Assembly (NCBI RefSeq): GCF_031457275.1
Contig: NZ_JAVDWH010000001.1
Span: forward strand, 1,302,001-1,366,000
Origin: Aeromicrobium panaciterrae
Lineage (GTDB): Bacteria > Actinomycetota > Actinomycetes > Propionibacteriales > Nocardioidaceae
DNA: 64,000 nt
Reading direction: 5' to 3'
Below are positions 15,213 through 25,597 of this stretch, piece by piece; position 1 is the first letter of the stretch; each line of letters begins with the position of its first letter. Position numbers and translations under genes: made by a program. The notes under the pieces were generated by a model. It was given only the letters and a program-made list of their open reading frames with translations, did no database searches and was not told the DNA's origin.

Positions 15213-17801
15213 TCACTCAGCGAGGGTGACGTCGACCGCGAGGTGCTCGACTGCCTCGGTGACGAGGGACAGCTCGCCGGTCACCTTGCCGGCAGCGCGT
15301 ACGTCGTCCAGCGCGTGCGCGAGTGCGTCGAGCTGATCCTGTGGTCCGCGAACCGTGACCAGTGTCGCCTCGGTCTTCTGGCTGACCTTGGCAGTCGACT
15401 TGGCGCCACGGATACCCGCGAGAACGGTCGCAGCCGCTGCGAGCAGTGCAGCGTCGTGTGAAGCCGTCGTCAGGTCGGTGTCGTTGACGGGCCAGGTGGA
15501 GCGGTGGATCGAGCCTTCCTGCCACCACGACCACACCTCTTCGGTCACGTACGGGAGGAAGGGTGCGAGCAGACGGAGCTGGACCGACAGGGCGAGCACG
15601 AAGGCCGCCTTTGCGGACTTGCCTCCTGCGTCGTCGCCGCGCGAGCGCTCCTTGACGAGCTCGAGGTAGTCGTCGCAGAACTCCCAGAAGAACTTCTCGG
15701 TGACCTCGAGGGCCGTCGCGTAGTCGAGCTCGTCGAAGCGCGCTGTGGCCTCATCGACGACCAGGCGAAGGCGCTGAAGCATGGCCTGATCGAGGGGCTC
15801 GGTGACGAGCGATGCATCGAGGAACGCGGCGTCGGCGCCGAGCCCGTACTGCTCCTCGGGAGCCAACACGAACTTGCTCGCGTTGAGGACCTTCATCGCC
15901 AGACGGCGTCCGACCTTCATCTGCGTTTCGTCGAACGGTGAGTCGGTTCCGGGGCGGGCGCCAGCCGCGCGCCAACGTACGGCGTCTGCGCCGTAGTTGC
16001 TGATGATCTCGTCGGGTACGACGACATTGCCCTTGGACTTGCTCATCTTCTTGCGGTCAGGGTCGACAACGAATCCGGAGATGGCTGCGTTGCGCCAGGG
16101 AGCAACGCCGTGCTCGAGGTGCGAGCGAACCACGGTCGAGAACAGCCACGTACGGATGATGTCGTGAGCCTGAGGGCGCATGTCCATCGGGAAGGTGCGC
16201 TCGAACAGGTCGTTGTCGGTCTCCCAGCCACAGGCGATCTGCGGCGACAGTGACGACGTCGCCCAGGTGTCGAGGACGTCGGGATCGGCGATGAATCCAC
16301 CGGGCTCGCCGCGCTGTGACTCCTCGAAGCCGGGAGGTGCCTGGGCCGCGGGGTCGACAGGAAGCGATGCCTCTTCCGCGAGGATCGGCGCGTCGTACTC
16401 GGGTTCGCCGTTGGCGTCGAGTCGGTACCAGACCGGGAAGGCGACGCCGAAGAAGCGCTGACGTGAGACGAGCCAGTCGCCGTTGAGTCCGTCGATCCAG
16501 TTGGTCAGGCGCGACTGCATGTACTTGGGGACCCAGTTGATCTCATCGCCGCGGGCCACGAGGGCCTGGCGCAGGTCTGCATCGCGGCCGCCGTTGGTGA
16601 TGTACCACTGGCGGGTCGAGACGATCTCGAGCGGCTTGTCGCCACGCTCGTAGAAGTTGGCCATGCGCTGCGTGGGCTTGGGCTCGCCGTCCAGGTCCCC
16701 GGTCTCGCGGAGTGCAGCGACGGTGAGCTCGCGCGCTGTGAAGGTCGTCTTGCCGACGATCTCCGCGTAACGCTCCTTGCCCTGTACGTCGATGATCCAG
16801 TCGCCAGCGTCGGCGAGGATCCGTCCGTCGCGACCGATGATCGTGCGGTTGGGGAGCTGCAGCTCACGCCACCAGATGACGTCGGTGAGGTCACCGAACG
16901 TGCAGCACATTGCAATGCCGGCACCCTTGTCCATCTCGGCGGCCGGGTGCGCGACGACGGGGATTTCGACGTCGTACAAGGGGGAGCGGACCGTGGTGCC
17001 GAAGAGGGCCTTATAGCGGTCATCTTCAGGGTGTGCGATCAGCGCGACACAAGCTGCGAGCAGCTCAGGCCGGGTCGTCTCGATGTAGACCGGCGCATCT
17101 TCGCCGTGGAAGGCGACGCGGTGGTAGGCGCCGGGGTATTCGCGCGCCTCGAGCTCGGCTTGGGCGACCGCTGTCTGGTCGGTGACGTCCCAGAGGGTCG
17201 GTGCGTCCTGCTGGTACGCCTCGCCGCGAGCGACGTTGCGCAGGAAAGCGCGCTGCGCGACCGTACGGGACTCGTCGCCGATGGTCGTGTAGGTCTGCTG
17301 CCAGTCGACGCTGAGGCCGAGGGTGCGCCAGAGCTGCTCGAAGACCTTCTCGTCCTCGATCACGAGCTTGTTGCAGAGCTCGATGAAGTTCTGTCGGCTG
17401 ACGGGAACCTGGCGCTTGGGGTCAGGCTCGGCCGGAGGCGTGTAGTCGGGCTCGTAGGGCAGCGATGGATCGCAGCGAACGCCGAAGTAGTTCTGGACAC
17501 GGCGCTCTGTGGGAAGACCGTTGTCGTCCCAGCCCATGGGGTAGAACACTTCCTTGCCGCGCATGCGCTGGTAGCGCGCGATCAGGTCCGTGTGCGTGTA
17601 GGAGAACACGTGGCCGACGTGCAGCGATCCCGAAACAGTCGGCGGGGGAGTGTCGATCGAGAAGACTTCGTCGCGCGTCTTGGTGCGGTCGAACGTGTAG
17701 GTGCCCTGCTCGGCCCAGCGAGCCGTCCACGTGGCTTCCAGGCCTTCGAGGACGGGCTTCTCGGGAACGCCCAACGGCGAGGAACTAGTCACAACACCCA
17801 A
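15213..17801 (-). CDS. valS: Valine--tRNA ligase, archaeal-type
   Basis: A class I aminoacyl-tRNA synthetase of 862 residues (859 from an inner GTG at 17792). The HIGH-type signature is in [14 protein letters not shown] and the KMSKS loop is KMSKSKGNV. Between them the editing domain has [12 protein letters not shown]. Unlike the usual bacterial ValRS, which reads PGxDHAGIATQ after the HIGH motif, this one has [16 protein letters not shown], the form I recall from archaeal and rickettsial enzymes. It nevertheless occupies the standard actinobacterial valS position between clpX and folC. It is the only valS in the window. A hairpin terminator separates it from the upstream MMPL gene. Confidence 0.93.
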   Translation of the reverse strand: MGVVTSSSPLGVPEKPVLEGLEATWTARWAEQGTYTFDRTKTRDEVFSIDTPPPTVSGSLHVGHVFSYTHTDLIARYQRMRGKEVFYPMGWDDNGLPTERRVQNYFGVRCDPSLPYEPDYTPPAEPDPKRQVPVSRQNFIELCNKLVIEDEKVFEQLWRTLGLSVDWQQTYTTIGDESRTVAQRAFLRNVARGEAYQQDAPTLWDVTDQTAVAQAELEAREYPGAYHRVAFHGEDAPVYIETTRPELLAACVALIAHPEDDRYKALFGTTVRSPLYDVEIPVVAHPAAEMDKGAGIAMCCTFGDLTDVIWWRELQLPNRTIIGRDGRILADAGDWIIDVQGKERYAEIVGKTTFTARELTVAALRETGDLDGEPKPTQRMANFYERGDKPLEIVSTRQWYITNGGRDADLRQALVARGDEINWVPKYMQSRLTNWIDGLNGDWLVSRQRFFGVAFPVWYRLDANGEPEYDAPILAEEASLPVDPAAQAPPGFEESQRGEPGGFIADPDVLDTWATSSLSPQIACGWETDNDLFERTFPMDMRPQAHDIIRTWLFSTVVRSHLEHGVAPWRNAAISGFVVDPDRKKMSKSKGNVVVPDEIISNYGADAVRWRAAGARPGTDSPFDETQMKVGRRLAMKVLNASKFVLAPEEQYGLGADAAFLDASLVTEPLDQAMLQRLRLVVDEATARFDELDYATALEVTEKFFWEFCDDYLELVKERSRGDDAGGKSAKAAFVLALSVQLRLLAPFLPYVTEEVWSWWQEGSIHRSTWPVNDTDLTTASHDAALLAAAATVLAGIRGAKSTAKVSQKTEATLVTVRGPQDQLDALAHALDDVRAAGKVTGELSLVTEAVEHLAVDVTLAE

Positions 17802-17812
17802 GTCTAAGCGGC

Positions 17813-17846
17813 GGCGTCGCGGGCCACCTGAGTGACCCGCGACGCC
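17813..17846 (-). terminator. Strong hairpin between the MMPL gene and valS
   Basis: Perfect 11-base arms, GGCGTCGCGGG (17813-17823) and CCCGCGACGCC (17836-17846), with a 12-base loop. It lies 10 bases past the stop of the MMPL gene (minus strand) and before the valS start, so it probably ends the MMPL transcript. No T tract follows on the minus strand. Confidence 0.7.
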
Positions 17847-17856
17847 TTGACTGTCT

Positions 17857-19974
17857 CTAGACCTTGACCTTGTCCTCGATCAGGTCATCGCCAGCTGTTC
17901 CCTCGGGCACATCGTCCTTGTGGGCGAGCTTGCTCGGCCACCAGATCTTCTTGCCGATGTCGAGGTTGAGCGCCGTGACCAGCACCGATCGCACGATGAT
18001 CGTGTCGAGGAGAACACCGATTGCCACGGCGAATCCAAGCTCGGCCAAGAACACGATCGGGAGGGTCGCTAGGGCTGCGAACGTACCGGCCAGCACGAAC
18101 CCGGCGGACGTGATGACACCGCCCGTTGCGGCGAGGCCGATCAACGCGCCTCGACGGGTGCCGAACTTCAACGCTTCCTCACGGACTCTCGTCATCAGGA
18201 AGATGTTGTAGTCGATGCCCAGTGCCACCAGGAACACGAAGATGAACAGTGGCAGCGACGAGTCAGCACCTTCGAAACCGAAGACGTACTTGAACACCAG
18301 TCCGCTGATGCCGAGTGCAGCAGCGAACGACACCACGACTGTCAGCAACAGGATCACCGGAGCGGCAATCGAGCGCAGGAGTATCGCAAGCACGAGTAAC
18401 ACGACAATCAGGATGATCGGGATGATCAGCAGGTTGTCCTCGGCAGATGCTTCCTGAACGTCCTTGTTGATCGCGGTGTAACCACCCACGAGGGCATCGG
18501 CACCGTCGACCGCGTGCGCTGCATCGCGTGCTCGGTCGATCGTGTCGTAGGCGTCCTTCGAATCGGGAGCCGATTCGAGGGTGGCCTCGATGTAACTCGT
18601 ACCTCCGGCCGCACCCTTCTCGGCGACCGAGCTGGGGTCGAGACCTTCAACGCCCTGAAGTGCCTTGACGACCGCCGGGGCCTGTGCGGTGTTGGTCACC
18701 GCCGCGACCGGGCTACCGGCACCGCCGGGGAAGTGCTCGGCAAGCTTGGCTTCTGCAACAACCGAAGGCTGCTCCTTGGTGAAGCTGTCCTCGTTGCTGA
18801 GTCCGTTGGCGCCCAGCTGGGTGATGCCAAAACCGAGACCGATCAGGATCAACGTGGTGGTCACCCACACTGCGCGAGGACGTTTGGCGATGCGCTGGCC
18901 GGTCTTGGCCCAGATGCCCTTTTCGGCCTTGATCGGGTCACCGAAACGCGGGACGAACGGCCAGAAGATCCAACGGCCGACGATGACGAGCAGCGCAGGA
19001 AGCGTGACCATCATGACGAGCAGGGCACAGGCGATGCCCGCGGCACCAACCGGACCGAGGCCGGCAGTGGAGTTCATCTGCGCAAACATCAGGCACAAGA
19101 GGCCGATGATCACGGTCGCACCACTCGCGAGGATGGCCGGAGCTGCGCGGTGCAGAGCGTGGGCCATTGCCTCGTGGCGGTCTTCGTAGTTGTGCAGCTC
19201 TTCGCGGTAGCGGGCCACCAGCAGCAAGGCGTAGTCCACTCCCGCACCGAGCACCAGAACGCTCAAGATGCCAGCACTCTGTCCATTGACGGTGAGATCG
19301 GCGTACTTGGCCAGCAGGTAGACGAAGCCCTGGGCCACTCCGACCGCGGCAACGCCACAGATCAGGAACAGGATTGCCAGCTGAAGGCTGCGATAGGTGA
19401 TGAGCAGGATGATGAAGACGATCAGGACTGCAGAGAGCAGCAGGATTCCGTCGATTCCGGAGAACGCTTCGGACTGGTCGGCGCCGAGCGCAGCAGGTCC
19501 AGCGAGGCTGACCTTGAGATCGCCGGTGTCCTTCTTGGCGATGGCGCCGATGTCATCCATCAGGTCGGGAAGCTTGTCCCAACCATCATCGCCCAACAGC
19601 AGCGTCGGGATGACCTGGAGAGCCTTGCCGTCCTCGGACTCGATCGGACCGATGACGACGTTGGTCACCGACTCGACCGACTTGAATGCTTCGGCATCGG
19701 CGGTGGCCTTGGCCTTGTCGGCGGCGGTGATGCCCGCGTCGTTGACGTAAAGGATGACTGCGGGGATTGCGTCGGGATCGGAGAACTCGGCGGACTTGTT
19801 GATCACCTTGGTCGACTCGGCGCTACCCGGGAGCCACGAACTGATGTCGTTCTCCTGGACGCTGGTGAGCTTGGAGCCCAGCGAGCCCATGACCATGATC
19901 AGGCCTAGTGAGAGGGCCAAAATGACCCATTTGGTCCAATGGTGGGTGACCCACCCGGCGAAATTTCGTTGCAT
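17857..19974 (-). CDS. MMPL/RND-family membrane transporter
   Basis: A 705-residue exporter with two repeated halves, each with one N-terminal helix, a large extracytoplasmic loop and a bundle of further helices (about 12 in total). Both halves keep the Asp-Tyr pair that carries protons in MmpL proteins: [17 protein letters not shown] and [17 protein letters not shown]. Substrate cannot be inferred. It ends in a hydrophilic tail ([21 protein letters not shown]). The gene starts at ATG 19974 and is divergent from folC across 130 bases. A second MMPL gene lies at 25848-27962. Confidence 0.9.
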   Translation of the reverse strand: MQRNFAGWVTHHWTKWVILALSLGLIMVMGSLGSKLTSVQENDISSWLPGSAESTKVINKSAEFSDPDAIPAVILYVNDAGITAADKAKATADAEAFKSVESVTNVVIGPIESEDGKALQVIPTLLLGDDGWDKLPDLMDDIGAIAKKDTGDLKVSLAGPAALGADQSEAFSGIDGILLLSAVLIVFIILLITYRSLQLAILFLICGVAAVGVAQGFVYLLAKYADLTVNGQSAGILSVLVLGAGVDYALLLVARYREELHNYEDRHEAMAHALHRAAPAILASGATVIIGLLCLMFAQMNSTAGLGPVGAAGIACALLVMMVTLPALLVIVGRWIFWPFVPRFGDPIKAEKGIWAKTGQRIAKRPRAVWVTTTLILIGLGFGITQLGANGLSNEDSFTKEQPSVVAEAKLAEHFPGGAGSPVAAVTNTAQAPAVVKALQGVEGLDPSSVAEKGAAGGTSYIEATLESAPDSKDAYDTIDRARDAAHAVDGADALVGGYTAINKDVQEASAEDNLLIIPIILIVVLLVLAILLRSIAAPVILLLTVVVSFAAALGISGLVFKYVFGFEGADSSLPLFIFVFLVALGIDYNIFLMTRVREEALKFGTRRGALIGLAATGGVITSAGFVLAGTFAALATLPIVFLAELGFAVAIGVLLDTIIVRSVLVTALNLDIGKKIWWPSKLAHKDDVPEGTAGDDLIEDKVKV

Positions 19975-20104
19975 GAAGAAGCTCCTCGTGGCGAGCGAAG
20001 TTTGGTCGTGATTTCGGTGGTCTCATCATGCCGGTACTGACCGACAGAAACGCCATCGGTGTCGACCCTGAGACGTCCCCTGAGCGATGCGATACTGGGC
20101 GGCA

Positions 20105-21442
20105 ATGACACCCACGTACGCCGAGGTCGAACGGGCACTCCTTGGTCGCTGGCCCGAGACCCGACTTGAACCCTCCCTCGATCGCATCGCAGCACTGTGC
20201 AGGCTGTTGGGCGACCCCGAGCACGCCTATCCCGTCATCCACCTGACGGGTACGAACGGCAAGACCTCGACGAGTCGAATGATCGACACGCTGCTGCGCG
20301 CGCTCGACCTGCGTACGGGCCGGTTCACCAGCCCTCACCTGCAGTCGATGACGGAGCGGATCGTGCTCGATGGTGAGCCCTTGTCCGAGCAGCTGTTTGT
20401 CGACGCGTTCGCCGACGTCGCGGCCTACGCCCAAATAGTCGACGACTCGTCAGAGCACCCGCTGTCGTACTTCGAAATGATGGTCGCGATGGCGTTTGCT
20501 GCCTTCGCAGACGCACCAGTCGACGCAGCAGTCATCGAAGTCGGCATGGGCGGCTCGTGGGATGCGACCAACGTTGCCGACGGCCAGGTCGCGGTGATCA
20601 CACCGATCGGCGTCGATCACGCCAGCTATCTGGGAGATCGTCCCGAGATCATCGCCGTCGAGAAGGCAGGCATCATCAAGGCCGGATCGCACGCCGTGAT
20701 CGCCCAGCAGGAGCAGGAGGTGCTTGACGTACTGATGCGTCGAGTCCTCGATGTCGGAGCGATCGCGCTGCACGAAGGCAATGACTTCGGCGTCACCGAG
20801 CGGACAACTGCTCTCGGCGGTCAGCAGATTTCGCTCCAGGGCATCAGCGCTCAGTACACCGACATCTTCCTGCCGCTGCATGGTGCGCATCAGGCGCACA
20901 ATGCTGCGTACGCGCTCGCAGCAGTCGAGGCGTTCACGGGCAGCAAGCAGCTGGACGAAGAGCTCGTACGCGATGCGTTCGCGCAGGTCACGTCACCTGG
21001 TCGCCTTGAAGTCGTACGCCGGAGCCCAACTGTGCTGCTCGATGCGGCTCACAACCCGCACGGGGCTCGAGCAACCGTCGAGGCAGTGCAGGACGCCTTC
21101 TCGTTCAGCCCGCTCATCGGTGTCGTCGGCGTGATGGCTGACAAGGACGTCGAGGAGATGCTGCGCATCTTCGAACCTGTGATGGCCGAGATCATCTGCA
21201 CTCAGAACAGCACTCCGCGATCGATGTCGGCGATGGATCTGGCCGAGATTGCCGAGGACATCTTTGGCGCCGAGCGAGTCACTGTCGTGGCCCGCCTCGA
21301 CGACGCCTTGGAGCGCGCGGTGCTGATGGCCGACGCAGCCGAGGGCTATGACGACGCGATCGGCAGCGGTGGCGTACTCATCACCGGCTCGGTGGTCACC
21401 GTTGGTGAGGCACGCACGCTGTTCGGCGGAGCTACTTCGTGA
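20105..21442 (+). CDS. folC: Bifunctional folylpolyglutamate synthase/dihydrofolate synthase
   Basis: A 445-residue Mur-ligase-like enzyme that adds glutamate to dihydropteroate and tetrahydrofolate. The ATP-binding loop is HLTGTNGKTSTSRM, and FTSPHLQSMTERI is the signature of the family; LDAAHNPHGA is the C-terminal-domain motif. The start is ATG 20105 (MTPTYAEVERAL), since the N-terminus then matches the family. Its stop overlaps the GTG of the DUF4233 gene by four bases (GTGA), starting the operon folC-DUF4233-ndk-reductase. Confidence 0.95.
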   Translation: MTPTYAEVERALLGRWPETRLEPSLDRIAALCRLLGDPEHAYPVIHLTGTNGKTSTSRMIDTLLRALDLRTGRFTSPHLQSMTERIVLDGEPLSEQLFVDAFADVAAYAQIVDDSSEHPLSYFEMMVAMAFAAFADAPVDAAVIEVGMGGSWDATNVADGQVAVITPIGVDHASYLGDRPEIIAVEKAGIIKAGSHAVIAQQEQEVLDVLMRRVLDVGAIALHEGNDFGVTERTTALGGQQISLQGISAQYTDIFLPLHGAHQAHNAAYALAAVEAFTGSKQLDEELVRDAFAQVTSPGRLEVVRRSPTVLLDAAHNPHGARATVEAVQDAFSFSPLIGVVGVMADKDVEEMLRIFEPVMAEIICTQNSTPRSMSAMDLAEIAEDIFGAERVTVVARLDDALERAVLMADAAEGYDDAIGSGGVLITGSVVTVGEARTLFGGATS

Positions 21443-21780
21443 GAGGCATGTGCGCGGCAATGTTGTCGCTCGAGGCGATCATCCTTGCCCTCGCAGTGCC
21501 CGTCATGATCTCCGTCGAGGGCGTGTCCAAGCCTCTGGCGCTGACCCTTGGTCTGGGTCTGGCGGCACTGTGCCTCCTGACAGCTGGTGCGTTGCGACGT
21601 CCGGAGGCATACGCCATCGGACATCTCATCCAGGTCGGGGCGATCTGCCTTGGCTTCCTCGTACCCGTGATGTTCTTTGTCGGCGCGATGTTCGCTGCGC
21701 TCTGGTTCACAGCGTTCTTCCTGGGTCGCAAGATCGAGGCCGACAAGGCGCGATGGGCTGCTGAAGCCGAGGGTGGATAG
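21439..21780 (+). CDS. DUF4233-type membrane protein
   Basis: A 113-residue protein with three or four hydrophobic segments (MLSLEAIILALAVPVMI, LALTLGLGLAALCLL, GAICLGFLVPVMFFVGAMF). It matches the actinobacterial DUF4233 family, which is consistently found between folC and ndk (Rv2446c in M. tuberculosis). Function unknown. GTG 21439 overlaps the folC stop, and ndk starts 9 bases after its end. Confidence 0.85.
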   Translation: MRGMCAAMLSLEAIILALAVPVMISVEGVSKPLALTLGLGLAALCLLTAGALRRPEAYAIGHLIQVGAICLGFLVPVMFFVGAMFAALWFTAFFLGRKIEADKARWAAEAEGG

Positions 21781-21789
21781 GGTCGCAGC

Positions 21790-22200
21790 ATGGCTCAACG
21801 CACTCTTGTCCTGATCAAGCCCGATGCCGTACGTCGCGGTCTGGTGGGTGAAGTCCTGTCTCGCTTCGAGGCCAAGGGGCTCTCCATCGTCGCAATGGAG
21901 CACCGCTCGATCGATGCCGCTCAGGCTGACGCTCACTACGCCGAGCACACCGAGCAGCCTTGGTACCCGCCGCTGCGCGAGTTCGCCGTCTCGGGCCCGC
22001 TCGTATCCCTTGTCCTCGAGGGTGACGAAGCCATCGCGGTTGTGCGCCTTCTCAACGGCGCCACGGATGGCCGCCAGGCCGCTCCGGGCACGATTCGTGG
22101 CGATCTCTCGCTGTCCAACCGCGAGAACCTCGTCCACGCGTCTGACTCCGAGGAGTCGGCGACCCGCGAGATCGCTCTCTGGTTCCCCGAGCTGTCATGA
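21790..22200 (+). CDS. ndk: Nucleoside diphosphate kinase
   Basis: A 136-residue enzyme that transfers phosphate from ATP to nucleoside diphosphates through a phosphohistidine. QRTLVLIKPDAVRRGL is the N-terminal signature and the catalytic histidine is His116 in NLVHASDS. ATDGRQAAPGTIRGDL is the nucleotide-binding region. It is 136 residues, the normal bacterial length. Its stop overlaps the next gene by four bases (ATGA). Confidence 0.96.
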   Translation: MAQRTLVLIKPDAVRRGLVGEVLSRFEAKGLSIVAMEHRSIDAAQADAHYAEHTEQPWYPPLREFAVSGPLVSLVLEGDEAIAVVRLLNGATDGRQAAPGTIRGDLSLSNRENLVHASDSEESATREIALWFPELS

Positions 22201-22841
22201 CCTCGTTCGGCGTTCTGGGCACCGGTGTCGTCGGACGTACGCTGTCGGCCCGCCTCGCCGAGCTCGGCTCTGACGTGATGGTCGGTGCCCGTACGGCCGA
22301 CTCGGCCAGCCTCGAACCGTTCGGTGCTTTGGGCGTGAAGACCGGCTCGTTTGCCGACGCGGTTGCTCACGCTGATGTGATCATCAACGCGACCAATGGC
22401 AGTCATACGCTCGCTGCTCTCGAGAGCGCGGGGCCTCTTGCTGGCAAGACCCTGATTGATGTCTCCAACGAGCTTGAGCCGGTAGAGGGTGGATTCCCCA
22501 AACCGCTGGCATCAGCCGACGACTCGTTGGGTCAGCGCATCCAGGCGGCGTTTCCCGACCTGTATGTCGTGAAGTCCCTCAACACCATGAACTGCACGGT
22601 CATGGCGGATCCGTCGAGTGTTCCGGGCGATCACGTCGTTTTCCTCAGCGGCGATGACGCTGACGCGAAGGACCGTACGCGCGAGGTGCTCGCCCTGATG
22701 GGTTGGCGTCCCGAGCAGATGATCGACTTGGGTGGCATAGACACTGCGGCGGCAGTCGAAATGACGATGTCGCTCTGGATGCGCGTGACTGTTGCCCGCG
22801 GCAACGACGCTCCGCGCTTCAACTGGGCGATCAACGGCTAG
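22197..22841 (+). CDS. NAD(P)-binding oxidoreductase, F420-dependent NADP reductase-like
   Basis: A 214-residue Rossmann protein. The dinucleotide motif GTGVVGRTLSARL is at the N-terminus, followed by VGARTADS, and VIINATNG and LIDVSNEL are typical of the F420-oxidoreductase/prephenate-dehydrogenase-like superfamily. VVKSLNTMNC is a conserved feature of NADPH-dependent F420 reductases (KAFNT). Whether it uses F420 is unknown. It ends the folC-ndk operon, and its TAG shares the palindrome CTAG with the stop of the convergent gene. Confidence 0.8.
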   Translation: MTSFGVLGTGVVGRTLSARLAELGSDVMVGARTADSASLEPFGALGVKTGSFADAVAHADVIINATNGSHTLAALESAGPLAGKTLIDVSNELEPVEGGFPKPLASADDSLGQRIQAAFPDLYVVKSLNTMNCTVMADPSSVPGDHVVFLSGDDADAKDRTREVLALMGWRPEQMIDLGGIDTAAAVEMTMSLWMRVTVARGNDAPRFNWAING

Positions 22842-23464
22842 CTGTAGTTGGGTTGCCGCAAGTGGTGGCTGACCTCGTGGAACTGGCCACGTACGTCTTC
22901 GGGCAGCCAGATGACGTGGTTGGAGACTGACGCCAGATCGACGTCCTCCTCCAACGTGGCGACGTCGATCACCTGGCGTGGGTAGTCGCGTTCGCGCTCC
23001 TCGAATTCGAGCAGTGAGATGCGAACTGTGACGCCGAACGGGTTGGGGTTGACCAAGCCAATGCCCCAGAAGTCTGCAGGCTCATCGGTGGCCTTCTGGT
23101 CGAGGTCGATCATCACGCTTTTGATGTCGGCCTCGAGCACCGGATGATCGATCTCTTCGACGTCGGCAAGCGTCACGTCGATGACACGTACGTCGCGCGC
23201 GCCGGGTCCGTCGAATCGCAGGATGTCGCGCAGTGTGCCGCCCGCAGGCAGCAGCGGACCGCCGCGGTGCGAGCCGTGCACGGTTTGGGTGACGACGTTC
23301 GGCAGTTCGCGGCCCCAGATGTCGCGGGTCGTGAACGCCAAGGTCGGCAGCACTGAGACGTCGGTGTGGTTCTCGACGGTGAGCACCTGGTCAGGGCCGC
23401 CATCGATCGCAACCGGTACGTACTTGATCGAGAACGGACGCTTGGTGCGAGATCGGCGGGCCAC
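22838..23464 (-). CDS. Unrecognised conserved-looking protein, 208 residues
   Basis: I do not recognise a family. The protein is acidic, with no signal peptide or membrane helix, and starts with a basic segment (ARRSRTKRPFSIKYVPV). It alternates short beta-like stretches, for example QVLTVENHTDVSVLPTLAF, VTVRISLLEFEER and HVIWLPEDVRGQFHE, which suggests a beta-sandwich. Codon use and GC at third positions fit the neighbours, so it looks like a real gene. It is divergent from the radical-SAM gene across 41 bases and convergent with the upstream reductase gene, sharing CTAG at the stops. Confidence 0.7.
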   Translation of the reverse strand: MARRSRTKRPFSIKYVPVAIDGGPDQVLTVENHTDVSVLPTLAFTTRDIWGRELPNVVTQTVHGSHRGGPLLPAGGTLRDILRFDGPGARDVRVIDVTLADVEEIDHPVLEADIKSVMIDLDQKATDEPADFWGIGLVNPNPFGVTVRISLLEFEERERDYPRQVIDVATLEEDVDLASVSNHVIWLPEDVRGQFHEVSHHLRQPNYS

Positions 23465-23505
23465 ACCGGAAATCCTAGGCGGCGATGCCAGTTACCCTTG
23501 TTGAC

Positions 23506-25437
23506 ATGTCCGTCGAGTCACTCTTCCCCCGCCTGGAGCCGTTGCTGCCGTCCGTTGGCAAGCCGATCCAGTACGTCGGCGGCGAGCTCAATGCGACCAC
23601 CAAGCCGTGGGATTCAGCCGAGGTGCGCTGGGCTCTCATGTACCCCGATGCGTACGAAGTCGGCCTGCCCAACCAGGGCGTGCAGATCCTGTACGAAGTC
23701 CTCAACGAGCGCGACTGGATCCTTGCCGAGCGGACGTACGCGGTGTTCTCCGACATGGAGAAGGTCATGCGCGACAACGACATCCCGCAGTTCACGGTTG
23801 ATGCGCACCGACCCGTCAAGGCGTTCGACCTGCTTGGTCTCTCGTTCTCGACCGAGCTTGGCTACACCAACATGCTCACGGCGCTCGATCTTGCCGGCAT
23901 CCCGCTGCACGCGGTCGATCGCGGCGATGACGACCCGATCGTGATCGCTGGCGGCCACTCGGCGTTCAACCCTGAACCGATTGCCGACTTCCTCGACGCT
24001 GCGGTTCTCGGCGATGGCGAGGAGATCGTGCTCGCGATCAGCGAGGTCGTACGTGAGTGGAAGGACGAAGGTCGCCCCGGCGGTCGCGACGAGGTGCTGA
24101 TGCGCCTCGCCAAGTCCGGCGGCGTCTACGTACCCAAGTTCTACGACGTCACCTACCTGCCCGATGGCCGCATTCAGCGCGTCGTGCCCAATCGCCCCGG
24201 TGTCCCGTGGCGCATTGTCAAGCACACGTTGATGGACCTGGACTCGTGGCCCTATCCCAAGAACCCACTGGTCCCGCTCGCCGAGACAGTCCACGAGCGC
24301 TTCAGTGTCGAGATCTTCCGCGGCTGCACGCGAGGCTGCCGCTTCTGCCAGGCCGGCATGATCACGCGGCCCGTACGTGAGCGTTCGATCGAGGGCATCG
24401 GCGCGATGGTGCAGAACGGACTCGACAAGACCGGTTTCGAAGAGGTTGGCCTGCTCAGCCTGTCGAGCGCCGACCACACTGAGATCGGCGAGGTCGCCAA
24501 GCAGCTCGGCGACCGCTATGAGGGCACCAACACCTCGCTTTCCCTGCCGTCGACCCGCGTTGACGCCTTCAACATCACGCTCGCCAACGAGTTCAGCCGC
24601 AACGGCCGCCGTTCGGGCCTGACGTTCGCTCCTGAGGGCGGCAGCGAGCGCCTTCGCAAGGTCATCAACAAGATGGTGACTGAGGAAGACCTGATCCGTA
24701 CGGTTGCCGCCGCCTACTCGCATGGCTGGCGCCAGGTGAAGCTCTACTTCATGTGCGGGCTCCCGACCGAGACCGACGAAGACGTCATGCAGATCGGTGA
24801 GCTCGCCAAGCGCGTGATTCAGACCGGCCGCGAGGTTTCGGGCCGCAACGACATCCGCTGCACGGTCTCGATCGGTGGCTTCGTGCCCAAGCCGCACACG
24901 CCGTTCCAATGGGCCAGCCAGCTCGATCACGAGACCACCGACGAGCGACTCAAGAAGCTTCGCGACGAGGTGCGCTCCGATCGCAAGTACGGCAAGGCGA
25001 TTGGTTTCCGCTATCACGATGGCAAGCCCGGAATCATCGAAGGACTGCTGTCTCGCGGCGATCGTCGCGTCGGCAAGATCATCGAAGCCGTATGGCGCGA
25101 TGGCGGCCGTTTCGACGGCTGGAGCGAGCACTTCTCGTACGACCGCTGGGCTACCCAGACGGCCGAGGTTCTGGCCGATGAGCCGATCGATCTCGACTGG
25201 TACACCGTGCGTGAGCGCGAGTACGCCGAAGTGCTCCCATGGGACCACCTCGACGCCGGGCTCGACCGCGACTGGCTGTGGGAAGACTGGCAGGACTCGC
25301 TCAACCCCGATGGTGCCCTCGAAGTCGAGGACTGCCGCTGGACTCCCTGCTTTGACTGCGGTGTATGCCCGCAGATGGACACCGAGATTCAGATCGGCCC
25401 CACCGGCAAGACGCTCTTGCCGCTCAGCGTCGTCTGA
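23506..25437 (+). CDS. B12-binding-domain radical SAM protein, TIGR03960 family
   Basis: A 643-residue protein starting at ATG 23506 (SVESLFPRLEPLLPSVGKPIQ...). A B12-binding-like N-terminal part (residues 1-220) precedes the radical SAM domain, whose [4Fe-4S] motif is FRGCTRGCRFCQAGM (CxxxCxxC). The C-terminal part carries a further cysteine set (CRWTPCFDCGVCPQM). The family normally sits beside its partner TIGR03936, and the two resemble the N- and C-terminal regions of one unit; a tRNA or ribosomal modification role has been suggested by context with rne. Here the partner is 4 kb downstream at 29496. Confidence 0.92.
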   Translation: MSVESLFPRLEPLLPSVGKPIQYVGGELNATTKPWDSAEVRWALMYPDAYEVGLPNQGVQILYEVLNERDWILAERTYAVFSDMEKVMRDNDIPQFTVDAHRPVKAFDLLGLSFSTELGYTNMLTALDLAGIPLHAVDRGDDDPIVIAGGHSAFNPEPIADFLDAAVLGDGEEIVLAISEVVREWKDEGRPGGRDEVLMRLAKSGGVYVPKFYDVTYLPDGRIQRVVPNRPGVPWRIVKHTLMDLDSWPYPKNPLVPLAETVHERFSVEIFRGCTRGCRFCQAGMITRPVRERSIEGIGAMVQNGLDKTGFEEVGLLSLSSADHTEIGEVAKQLGDRYEGTNTSLSLPSTRVDAFNITLANEFSRNGRRSGLTFAPEGGSERLRKVINKMVTEEDLIRTVAAAYSHGWRQVKLYFMCGLPTETDEDVMQIGELAKRVIQTGREVSGRNDIRCTVSIGGFVPKPHTPFQWASQLDHETTDERLKKLRDEVRSDRKYGKAIGFRYHDGKPGIIEGLLSRGDRRVGKIIEAVWRDGGRFDGWSEHFSYDRWATQTAEVLADEPIDLDWYTVREREYAEVLPWDHLDAGLDRDWLWEDWQDSLNPDGALEVEDCRWTPCFDCGVCPQMDTEIQIGPTGKTLLPLSVV

Positions 25438-25470
25438 GCGCCTAAGTCGCCTAAGACATGTGCGTCTGAG

Positions 25471-25550
25471 TGAGGTACCTCAGACGTACTTCTGAGGTAG
25501 GACCCAGGCAGAAGTTAGGGCACATGTCCGATGTGTGGGCTCTACCTCAG
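25471..25550 (+). promoter_or_regulatory. Cluster of TACCTCAG/CTGAGGTA motifs upstream of a small gene
   Basis: TGAGGTACCTCA (25471-25482) is a perfect 12-base palindrome. TACCTCAGA (25476-25484) and TCTGAGGTA (25491-25499) form a perfect 9-base inverted repeat with a 6-base spacer. A third copy, CTACCTCAG, is at 25542-25550. The cluster occupies the gap before the 63-residue gene at 25598. Such repeated palindromic half-sites look like an operator; the 9-base pair could instead fold as the radical-SAM gene's transcript end. Confidence 0.55.
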
Positions 25551-25597
25551 CGACGAATGTAGGTCATGTCAGCAAGTCCTCCGAAAGGGAAATCGAC

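Noticed and set aside
23614-25248. Reverse-strand open frame of 544 residues opposite the radical-SAM gene
   Set aside because: Antisense reading of a well-supported gene; composition shows no domain.
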